A stretch of DNA of 5,320 nt, taken from NCBI GenBank assembly GCA_034431935.1, contig DAOUCU010000118.1, forward strand, positions 1 to 5,320, given 5' to 3'. This DNA is from JBFMDU01 sp034431935. GTDB taxonomy: Bacteria > Chloroflexota > Dehalococcoidia > GIF9 > JBFMDU01. A model generated the notes under the pieces. It saw only the letters and a list, made by a program, of their open reading frames with translations, did not search any database and was not told the origin of the DNA. Below are positions 1-4,119 of the stretch, in pieces. Each line of letters starts with the position of its first letter. Position 1 is the stretch's first letter. Made by a program: the position numbers and the translations under genes.

Positions 1-313
1 CGATTTCAACCGCAATGAGAGCACCGGTATGATGACCGACGAGGCTGACTTTTCCTATTCCCAGGCCATCCAATGCGGCAATGGTGGTACGGGCGAAGTC
101 CTCGATATCGAATTCCTCAGACGGGTCTGAAGAGTTGCCATGACCCATCGAGTCTATAGCCAGGGCGTGGTATTGGTGTGAAACGAGCGGCATCAGGTCG
201 GCGTACTCCTCTGACGAGAGAGGCGATTGATGCAGGAATACAATACAGGGCCCAGCCCCGTCTGCTCTGTAGTGAATCTGACCCTCCGGAATATCTACAT
301 AGCCACATTTCAT
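1..313 (-). CDS. alpha/beta-fold hydrolase, N-terminal part (C-terminus outside window)
   Basis: The first 104 residues of an alpha/beta hydrolase-fold protein are visible; the rest lies beyond the left edge. Readable elements are the strand and oxyanion-loop region IVFLHQSP (24-31), the DSMGHGNSSDP loop (54-64) and the nucleophile elbow LVGHHTGALIA (91-101). In the G-x-Nuc-x-G pattern the nucleophile position (residue 95) is His, not Ser, Asp or Cys. The start at 313 is well supported: AGAAGGAGATTGACCA precedes the ATG. The start codon lies 3 bp after the stop of the PNPOx-like gene, so the two are probably co-transcribed and translationally coupled. It aligns without gaps to the first 104 residues of the hydrolase at 2968-3774, with about 41 identities by hand count, so the two are paralogs. 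Esterase, C-C hydrolase or dehalogenase-like activity cannot be chosen from this part, and the His at the elbow makes classical serine chemistry doubtful. Confidence 0.9.
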   Translation of the reverse strand, partial: MKCGYVDIPEGQIHYRADGAGPCIVFLHQSPLSSEEYADLMPLVSHQYHALAIDSMGHGNSSDPSEEFDIEDFARTTIAALDGLGIGKVSLVGHHTGALIAVEI

Positions 314-316
314 TGG

Positions 317-835
317 TCAATCTCCTTCTGGTATGCGTTCCCACACCTGTCTCTCAGAAAAGCCCTTCAGCTTAAGTGATATGTCCAGGTATTCAATACG
401 GTTGGGGATAACCCTGGCGATGATGTAGCCGCGTGGTGGTTCTGTCCAGCCCAGCTCCTTTCCGAGATTCTGCCACCGGTAAATGTTCATAGCCTCCCAG
501 TACTCGGGTTCATTATCTTCATAGAGTGTTGCGATTCCCGTTAGCTGAAGGCCGCGTATGTTGAGCCAGTCGGTGAGTGGATCGTGGATTCCGATACTGA
601 CCAGTGAATTGGCCGCGATATTGTGGGTCTTGGTACCGCTATCGGTCATCATGTAAATGGTCAGGTTGTCGGAGTAATACTCAATAGGCGTCGCTCTGGG
701 CACGTTGTTATGGCAGGTCGCCAGTACGCACATGTTATGCGACTTCAGGAAGGCACTGAAGATCCGTTCCTGTTCAGCACGGGGAAGTTGTCTGGTCAGC
801 TTGCTGTGCAGTAGCTCGCGAATATTAACGTTCAT
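317..835 (-). CDS. pyridoxamine 5'-phosphate oxidase-like FMN-binding split-barrel protein
   Basis: This 172-residue protein has the pattern of the PNPOx-like flavin-binding split-barrel superfamily: CVLAT (36-40), PRATPIEY (46-53), TDSGTKTHNIAAN (64-76, the region that usually contacts FMN phosphate) and RGLQLTGIATLY (94-105). A C-terminal IPNRIEYLD...ERQVWER segment (143-167) is also present. Members are small cytosolic dimers that bind FMN, F420 or heme. True PdxH function is not implied, and a reductase or flavin-sensor role is equally possible. I chose the ATG at 835. An in-frame TTG at 844 would add three residues. Neither has a recognisable Shine-Dalgarno, so translation may be weak or depend on upstream structure: a strong hairpin lies 22 nt before the ATG. 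It follows the TAXI binding-protein gene and is followed after 3 bp by an alpha/beta hydrolase, suggesting a shared catabolic operon. The family call is solid; the reaction is unknown. Confidence 0.88.
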   Translation of the reverse strand: MNVNIRELLHSKLTRQLPRAEQERIFSAFLKSHNMCVLATCHNNVPRATPIEYYSDNLTIYMMTDSGTKTHNIAANSLVSIGIHDPLTDWLNIRGLQLTGIATLYEDNEPEYWEAMNIYRWQNLGKELGWTEPPRGYIIARVIPNRIEYLDISLKLKGFSERQVWERIPEGD

Positions 836-857
836 TGGTGTCAAACGGATTCATGTG

Positions 858-893
858 AAGCCAGGGTTGACCGCTGCCGGTCAACCCTGGCTT
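858..893 (-). terminator. 16-bp perfect stem-loop between the TAXI and PNPOx-like genes
   Basis: AAGCCAGGGTTGACCG pairs perfectly with CGGTCAACCCTGGCTT around a 4-nt loop (CTGC on the plus strand). It begins 32 nt after the TAA of the TAXI gene and ends 22 nt before the ATG of the PNPOx-like gene. Neither side has a U-tract, so it is not a textbook Rho-independent terminator. It could be a U-less or leaky terminator, a 3'-end stabilising structure that makes the upstream cistron more abundant than the downstream ones, or a processing site. The structure is seen directly; its role is inferred. Confidence 0.6.
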
Positions 894-925
894 GCGCCGC
901 GTCCTCTACGGAGGTAGCTGGTGGA

Positions 926-1801
926 TTAGATGCCAAGCTTCTTGAGGATGGGGTCCAGCGTTGCCTGGGCGGTCTTAACGTCGGCTATGTTGCGAATAAT
1001 CTTAAAGGTAGGAATGCCAAGGTTCTTCTTGTAGTCCGCCCAGAAGGTCGTCCAGTCTTTGTTCTGTGGATCGATGTTGAGCCCCTTGGCCTCAGCCTGC
1101 TTCAGGCAATCCTTGTAAGCCGCAACATAGGCATTGACAAGGTCAACATTGTACTTCTGACGTATGTCATCGTCAGCAGTCCACATATTCTTTTCTTTGA
1201 GGTATTTTATAGTGCCATCGTGATAAGGTAGATACGTCCAGTTCATGACCGAGCGGAGGTTCTTGATGTTCAGTTCTTTGAGCTGGGGATGAAGGTCTTT
1301 GTAGCTGTCATAGTTCTGATCAAGCCATTTCACCAGGTTGTATACGAGATTGACGTCCTCTGCGGCGCGGGTCCACACCATGCCGGCTGAGCCCCAGCCA
1401 TATTTACCCAGAGCGCCGGTGTTGTTCGGGTCTGAGGTAATCGGCATCAGAGCGTGTACGGGCAGGTACTGGTTGAATCTTGCGGCTGCCGCCGGATCCT
1501 TATCGCCGTTAAGGTCAAACCACTTGATACCGCCGGGCGCAGCCGCGGCCTTCTGTACGTTAGCCATGGAAGGAAGCGCTACAAAAGCCGCATCGGCTTT
1601 ACCTTCCGGTACGGCGTCAACCTGTGCAGGATAGCTGGCGATCGGGACAAGCGTCACGTCATTGACAGTGAGGTTACCGAAGGCAAGCACTGCCTTGATA
1701 ATATCTTCGGCACCGGTAGTCTGCCACAGAGCGATCCGCTTGCCCTTAAGGTCAGCGACGGTGTTGACCCCAATGTCGCCCTTCACAAAGCAACCGAACA
1801 C
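926..1801 (-). CDS. C-terminal fragment of the TAXI solute-binding protein
   Basis: This 291-codon open segment carries most of the TAXI ligand-binding domain: VADLKGKRIAL (16-25 of the fragment), the DAAFVALPSMANVQKA segment (70-85) and the family-like C-terminal motif LPYHDGTIKYLKEKNMW (191-207), which resembles the P-x-H-x-G-x-I-x-Y-Y-K-E pattern of TAXI proteins. It corresponds to codons 157-447 of the intact frame. The first possible initiator after the TAG is the GTG at 1801, 72 nt downstream, with no Shine-Dalgarno (CTTTACGACCAG precedes it). Even if translated, it would lack a signal peptide and stay in the cytoplasm, so it is unlikely to work as a transporter receptor by itself. The TAA stop is 32 nt from the hairpin at 858-893. 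Confidence 0.7.
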   Translation of the reverse strand: MFGCFVKGDIGVNTVADLKGKRIALWQTTGAEDIIKAVLAFGNLTVNDVTLVPIASYPAQVDAVPEGKADAAFVALPSMANVQKAAAAPGGIKWFDLNGDKDPAAAARFNQYLPVHALMPITSDPNNTGALGKYGWGSAGMVWTRAAEDVNLVYNLVKWLDQNYDSYKDLHPQLKELNIKNLRSVMNWTYLPYHDGTIKYLKEKNMWTADDDIRQKYNVDLVNAYVAAYKDCLKQAEAKGLNIDPQNKDWTTFWADYKKNLGIPTFKIIRNIADVKTAQATLDPILKKLGI

Positions 1802-1873
1802 CTGGTCGTAAAGATAGAAGACTGCCCTGACGGGATACGGGCCGCCGTCTTTGGTAAGGTAAGCGCCTGACCC

Positions 1874-2269
1874 CTAGATGCAGTAAGGCGCAATTTCACC
1901 CATGGACTGGTCAGTGGCATTGTATTGACCGGATGCTATCCATCTTGCCTTAAGAGCGATGTTGTCTTCGGGAACAACTCTGACCGCCATGCCGGTGCCT
2001 TTTTGAATAGCAGGCCCAATCGCGCTAAGAAGAGTGTTGCTTGTTGAGCCTATTGCGGATGAGGTGAATTTGAATTCGGCTGGCCATTTGTAAGGGGTAG
2101 GAGTTGGCGCAGAGGCGGGAGTGGGAGCAGGCGCAGGAGCAGGGGCAGGAGCGGGAGCTGGGGACGGCTTTGGCGCAGGAGGCGGAGCTGGTTGCGCGCA
2201 GGCGGCCACTAATGCCAGTGATGCGACAACACCTATAACCAGAATAGTGTACCAGATACCGTGTTTCAT
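1874..2269 (-). CDS. N-terminal fragment of the TAXI solute-binding lipoprotein
   Basis: The 131-codon segment holds a lipoprotein signal peptide: MKHG, then the hydrophobic run from IWYTILVIGVVA onward, and the lipobox LVAAC with Cys24 as the lipidation site. A Pro/Ala-rich linker (27-59) follows, then the first strand and helix of the TAXI domain (FTSSAIGSTSNTLLSAIGPA). AAGGAGG lies 4 nt before the ATG. As it ends at the TAG, the product would be an exported, membrane-anchored stub of about 108 residues without a complete ligand pocket, likely unstable. The RNA may still be made, as the promoter and ribosome site look intact. Confidence 0.7.
   Translation of the reverse strand: MKHGIWYTILVIGVVASLALVAACAQPAPPPAPKPSPAPAPAPAPAPAPTPASAPTPTPYKWPAEFKFTSSAIGSTSNTLLSAIGPAIQKGTGMAVRVVPEDNIALKARWIASGQYNATDQSMGEIAPYCI
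2093..2191 (-). repeat. Pro/Ala low-complexity linker repeat
   Basis: Codons 27-59 of the TAXI gene are almost entirely Pro, Ala, Ser and Thr, with a pure PAPAPAPAPAPAP core (37-49). On DNA this is an imperfect GGAGC/GGGGC-type hexanucleotide repeat. It tethers the binding domain to the lipidated Cys24 and clears the envelope surface. Such tracts vary in length by slippage, so strain length differences are to be expected; the frame is nevertheless intact through it. Confidence 0.8.
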
Positions 2270-2369
2270 CTGTCCTCCTTATTAGTTCTCCCTGTAACGT
2301 TGCTTCCTTATTCTGGCGCGCAACGGATAGCTGGTATTGATTGCGCAAAACAGGTCTTGAACCGATTGA

Positions 2370-2384
2370 TTGGTGTAAAACCAA
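2370..2384. promoter_or_regulatory. 15-bp inverted repeat, possible second operator
   Basis: TTGGT-GTAAA-ACCAA is a perfect 5-bp dyad with a 5-bp A/T-rich centre, the size of an Lrp-type site. It lies in the predicted leader of the TAXI transcript, with its centre 37 bp from that of the larger palindrome (about 3.5 helical turns). It could help a multimeric Lrp/AsnC particle wrap the DNA. Five-bp dyads occur by chance, so support is modest. Confidence 0.3.
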
Positions 2385-2403
2385 AGAACACCACCCTGTG
2401 CAC

Positions 2404-2424
2404 CATAGGCTATGATAGTCTATG
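2404..2424. promoter_or_regulatory. 21-bp palindromic operator candidate
   Basis: Arms CATAG-n-CTAT and ATAG-n-CTATG flank a central G at 2414; 9 of 10 base pairs are complementary, the only mismatch being G2409/T2419. It overlaps the -10 and start site predicted for the leftward cluster and lies about 70-85 bp upstream of the divergent Lrp/AsnC gene. Lrp/AsnC proteins usually bind partial dyads of about 15 bp near their own promoters, so the neighbouring regulator is the natural candidate ligand. Binding itself is inferred. Confidence 0.5.
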
Positions 2425-2446
2425 TCCCTAGCTTGCGCACTGTCAA
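2417..2446 (-). promoter_or_regulatory. candidate sigma70-type promoter of the leftward TAXI/PNPOx/hydrolase cluster
   Basis: Read on the minus strand there is a perfect -35 TTGACA (2446-2441), an 18-bp spacer and TAGACT (2422-2417), which matches 4 of 6 bases of TATAAT. The predicted start site near 2410 gives a leader of about 140 nt before the TAXI ATG at 2269. The -10 lies inside the palindrome at 2404-2424, which would suit repression by a bound regulator. The spacer is one base longer than optimal and the -10 is moderate, so this is a plausible call, not a certain one. Confidence 0.45.
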
Positions 2447-2477
2447 TATGAAGGCCAGTTTCGGTTGCAAAAACGGC

Positions 2478-2483
2478 CATAAT
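2478..2483 (+). promoter_or_regulatory. possible -10 element for the Lrp/AsnC gene
   Basis: CATAAT matches TATAAT at 5 of 6 positions, 27 bp before the internal ATG at 2510, giving a predicted start site near 2490. No good -35 lies 16-18 bp upstream (the sequence there is about CCAGTT), so the promoter would be weak or need an activator. If correct, the short leader favours the ATG at 2510 over the one at 2495. Confidence 0.25.
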
Positions 2484-2494
2484 GTGATATTAGT

Positions 2495-2950
2495 ATGCCG
2501 GAGCTGGACATGGTCGATGCCATTGATGAACAACTGGTAAGGCTGTTACAGAAGGATTGCCGCCAGAGCAGTCAAGAGCTGGCGAAGAAGCTCCACATCA
2601 GCCCGAGGACAGTCCGGCGCCGAATGAACAACCTGCTTGATAGTAAGGTAATAAGCAATGTGGTCATTGTAGACCCGGCGGCATTCGGGTACCCGGTCGT
2701 GGCTATGATAGCTTTCAATATCGTTCCCGGCAAGGTAAAGGCGGCAACTGAAGCTCTGGCGTCTCGCCATGAAGTGAAATGGCTGACCAGTACCGCCGGT
2801 CGTTACGACATTCTGGCACTGGCCCGCTTTCGTTCAACCGACGAGGCGTCAGACTTCCTTGAGGAGCAACTGGCAGTGGTTGATGGCATAAAGGCCAGTG
2901 AGACCTTCTTCTGTCTGAGCGTGAAGAAGGGCCGCTACATGCAGATATAG
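2495..2950 (+). CDS. Lrp/AsnC-family transcriptional regulator
   Basis: The 151-residue product has the usual length and two-part build of the family. The N-terminal winged helix-turn-helix is seen in IDEQLVRLLQKDCRQSSQ followed by ELAKKLHISPRTVRRRMNNL (10-47). The C-terminal RAM/AsnC ligand-binding and oligomerisation domain (about 67-147) contains PGKVKAATEAL and TAGRYDILALARF. Such proteins form dimers to octamers, bind amino acids or related small acids and often control their own and a divergent gene. The start is uncertain: the ATG at 2495 has no Shine-Dalgarno, whereas the in-frame ATG at 2510 has GGAG six bases upstream and still begins MVDAIDEQLVRLL, a normal family N-terminus. It stands divergent to the TAXI cluster across a palindrome-bearing intergenic region, and converges on the hydrolase at 2968 with only 17 bp between stops. 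A role as local regulator of the importer and hydrolases is likely but inferred; the effector is unknown. Confidence 0.92.
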   Translation: MPELDMVDAIDEQLVRLLQKDCRQSSQELAKKLHISPRTVRRRMNNLLDSKVISNVVIVDPAAFGYPVVAMIAFNIVPGKVKAATEALASRHEVKWLTSTAGRYDILALARFRSTDEASDFLEEQLAVVDGIKASETFFCLSVKKGRYMQI

Positions 2951-2970
2951 ACGGCAACGCCAGTGGTCTA
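2948..2970. terminator. weak dyad spanning the convergent stop codons
   Basis: TAGAC and GTCTA form 5-bp arms containing both stop codons, with an inner GGC-AAC-GCC mini-stem. There is no U-tract on either strand. It could help separate the converging transcripts but is too weak to call a true intrinsic terminator. Confidence 0.15.
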
Positions 2971-3774
2971 GCTATTGAGAAACTCCAGTATCGCTCCGGC
3001 GAATTCCTCGGGCATCTCGTAGGCTATCAAGATTGCGCCACCTTCGATCACCTTGTACTTTGCCCCTGGTATTAGCTTTGCAGGTGTTTCGGGGGGCTTA
3101 AAAAGCGGCGGTTGAATAACGTCCTTGCTGCCGGCGATTACCAGGGTTGGTTTCCGGATCAGCGGCAGCCTTGGTTCGATATCATAACCAAGCAGCGCTG
3201 TGAAGGCGTCACCACCTTTCTTCTCGTAGTGAAGAAAGTTGGCAATCATCGCCCGGTGAACGCTCTCGATTGATGAATCCGGATTTTCTCTTCTTTGCAT
3301 TTTCCACATACGGATAGCATGCGAACCATCTTCGACTGGTGGCAGTGGGCCTTCAGGTGGCAGAGCCAGTTGTTTGCGATAGTAGTCCTCTCTGGTTGCC
3401 GGTTCGTAGACCGCACAGCCTGATAGGACCAGTTTGTCAACTTTTTCAGGAAAGGAAATGGCAACTTCGGCGGCTATCAGGGCGCCGGTATGGTGGCCGA
3501 CTAGGTGAGCATGTTCAATGCCGAGGGCATCCATGAACTGGACCTGGCTTCTGACAAAGTCCTGAAATCTCCAGCCACGCGGGGCTGGATCGGAATAGCC
3601 GTAGCCCAGTGTGTCCGGGGCAATGACGCGGAACTTATTAGCCAGAATAGGAATTACCCGTTCGTACTCGAAGCTGTAGAACGACGATTGATGAAACATC
3701 ACCAGGGGTTTACCTGAACCGGCATAGATGTAGCACATCTGGCCATTGGGAGTATCAATGAACGCACGTTTCAT
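2968..3774 (-). CDS. alpha/beta-fold hydrolase with non-canonical nucleophile elbow
   Basis: This complete 268-residue alpha/beta hydrolase-fold protein has no signal peptide and is presumably cytosolic. Motifs in order are LVMFHQSS (24-31, oxyanion-hole loop with HQ in place of the common HG), APDTLGYGYSDP (52-63), the elbow LVGHHTGALIA (91-101), a cap region (about 122-200), and the strand with the acidic residue LVIAGSKDVIQPP (211-223, Asp218). The last motif is EGGAILIAYEMPEEF (244-258). Residue 95, normally the nucleophile, is His. In the last motif the position usually held by the catalytic His of a G-H pair appears to be Ile248 (by alignment of EMP with the usual E-x-P). Two of three triad residues are thus replaced, arguing for a non-hydrolytic or unusual mechanism. 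GGAGGTGAACC precedes the ATG, and a good promoter lies upstream. It is a paralog of the partial hydrolase at 1-313, yet is transcribed separately. The fold is certain, the reaction unknown. Confidence 0.92.
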   Translation of the reverse strand: MKRAFIDTPNGQMCYIYAGSGKPLVMFHQSSFYSFEYERVIPILANKFRVIAPDTLGYGYSDPAPRGWRFQDFVRSQVQFMDALGIEHAHLVGHHTGALIAAEVAISFPEKVDKLVLSGCAVYEPATREDYYRKQLALPPEGPLPPVEDGSHAIRMWKMQRRENPDSSIESVHRAMIANFLHYEKKGGDAFTALLGYDIEPRLPLIRKPTLVIAGSKDVIQPPLFKPPETPAKLIPGAKYKVIEGGAILIAYEMPEEFAGAILEFLNS

Positions 3775-3819
3775 GGTTCACCTCCGCCAGGAGTTAGCAT
3801 AGAGGGAGTAGACCAATAG

Positions 3820-3847
3820 AGTATAGGTCGTATGGAATTTCTGTCAA
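3820..3847 (-). promoter_or_regulatory. strong sigma70-type promoter of the hydrolase at 2968-3774
   Basis: On the minus strand, TTGACA (3847-3842, perfect) is followed by a 16-bp spacer and TATACT (3825-3820, 5 of 6). The predicted start site near 3813 leaves a leader of about 39 nt containing GGAGGTGAACC before the ATG at 3774. It is the best promoter in the window. The -35 forms one arm of GTCAA-N6-TTGAC (3843-3858), which could be a regulator site. Confidence 0.65.
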
Positions 3848-3894
3848 TCTTGTTTGACGGATTCTCAAGCTCAATGCATTTCCCCGCTATGACC

Positions 3895-3909
3895 ATGGAT
3901 AACATCCAT
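3895..3909. promoter_or_regulatory. 15-bp inverted repeat in the divergent intergenic region
   Basis: ATGGAT and ATCCAT form perfect 6-bp arms around AAC. The site lies between the two divergent promoters, about 50 bp upstream of the hydrolase -35 and about 100 bp upstream of the permease -35, a position suited to a shared regulator. No protein can be assigned to it. Confidence 0.3.
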
Positions 3910-4006
3910 CATGTGGACAATGTGCTGTTGTGGCACTGATGGTGGCCGGATGTGTACGTCTTTGGTGGCGACATGGCCGATTTTGCGCCCCATCTTTGTT
4001 TTCATA

Positions 4007-4036
4007 TTGACTTATCTGCCCTGTGAACCATACTAT
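4007..4036 (+). promoter_or_regulatory. candidate promoter of the TRAP permease gene
   Basis: TTGACT (4007-4012, 5 of 6 matches to TTGACA) is followed by an 18-bp spacer and TACTAT (4031-4036, 4 of 6). The alternative CATACT (4029-4034) has a 16-bp spacer. A T-rich stretch precedes the -35. The predicted start site near 4043 leaves a leader of about 77 nt before the ATG at 4120. The hexamers are moderate, so the call is tentative. Confidence 0.4.
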
Positions 4037-4119
4037 TAACTGTTTTGAATGACGCGTAGCAGTCCCTGCCTTGGTGATTTGTATAACTGAGCAAATATTG
4101 GCACAAGGAAGGTGCAGTT

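Larger units (their letters stand above)
926..2269 (-). pseudogene. TAXI-family TRAP transporter solute-binding lipoprotein, interrupted by in-frame TAG
   Basis: One reading frame of 448 codons encodes a complete TAXI-family (TRAP-associated extracytoplasmic immunogenic) binding protein, except that codon 132 is TAG (1874-1876). Translation of the frame continues without any shift: before the stop comes GEIAPYCI, after it GSGAYLTKDGGPYPVRAVF, leading into KGDIGVNTVADLKGKR. Both halves look conserved, so this is a single nonsense change and not two genes. The product would be a lipid-anchored extracytoplasmic receptor that hands a small, usually carboxylate, solute to a fused TRAP permease; one is encoded at 4120 onward. 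Translation starts at an ATG preceded by AAGGAGGACAG, an excellent ribosome site. TAG also ends the Lrp-like gene and the hydrolase at 2968, so it is an ordinary stop here and recoding is unlikely. It is either a recent pseudogene, a strain variant or a sequencing error. Confidence 0.8.
3775..4119. other. 345-bp divergent intergenic region
   Basis: No convincing gene is present. The region holds the hydrolase promoter on its left side and a candidate permease promoter on its right. Two small perfect dyads lie here: GTCAA-N6-TTGAC (3843-3858), which overlaps the hydrolase -35, and ATGGAT-AAC-ATCCAT (3895-3909). Direct ATAGAG repeats sit 17 bp apart (3799-3804 and 3816-3821) over the predicted hydrolase start site. 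A plus-strand frame from the ATG at 3832 runs 35 codons to a TGA (3937-3939), then stays open to 4026. It has only a weak AGG ribosome site and no family I can name, so I do not call it a gene. Confidence 0.6.

Noticed and set aside
1454..1870. 138-codon plus-strand open frame
   Set aside because: It lies antisense to the conserved TAXI coding frame, has no ribosome site and its translation shows no family motif.
1874..1876. TAG read as pyrrolysine or other recoded codon
   Set aside because: TAG is the normal stop of the Lrp/AsnC gene (2948-2950) and of the second hydrolase (2968-2970), and no pyrrolysine machinery or stimulatory structure is visible.
2298..2325. CGTTGC...GCAACG inverted repeat in the TAXI leader as a riboswitch or attenuator
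   Set aside because: Only 6-bp arms around a 16-nt loop, with no conserved aptamer features or U-tract.
2341..2439. Two TTGCGCA copies (2341-2347 and 2433-2439) as a regulator repeat
   Set aside because: Seven-base matches in a short G/C/A-rich region are expected by chance; no further copy or spacing rule is seen.
2025..2480. 151-codon minus-strand open frame overlapping the TAXI start and the regulatory region
   Set aside because: It is out of frame with the lipoprotein gene, runs through the promoter and palindrome, and its Ser/Arg/Cys-rich translation is that of a shifted frame.
2546..2957. Two minus-strand open frames opposite the Lrp/AsnC gene
   Set aside because: The plus-strand translation is a full-length family member; the opposite frames are low-complexity shadows.
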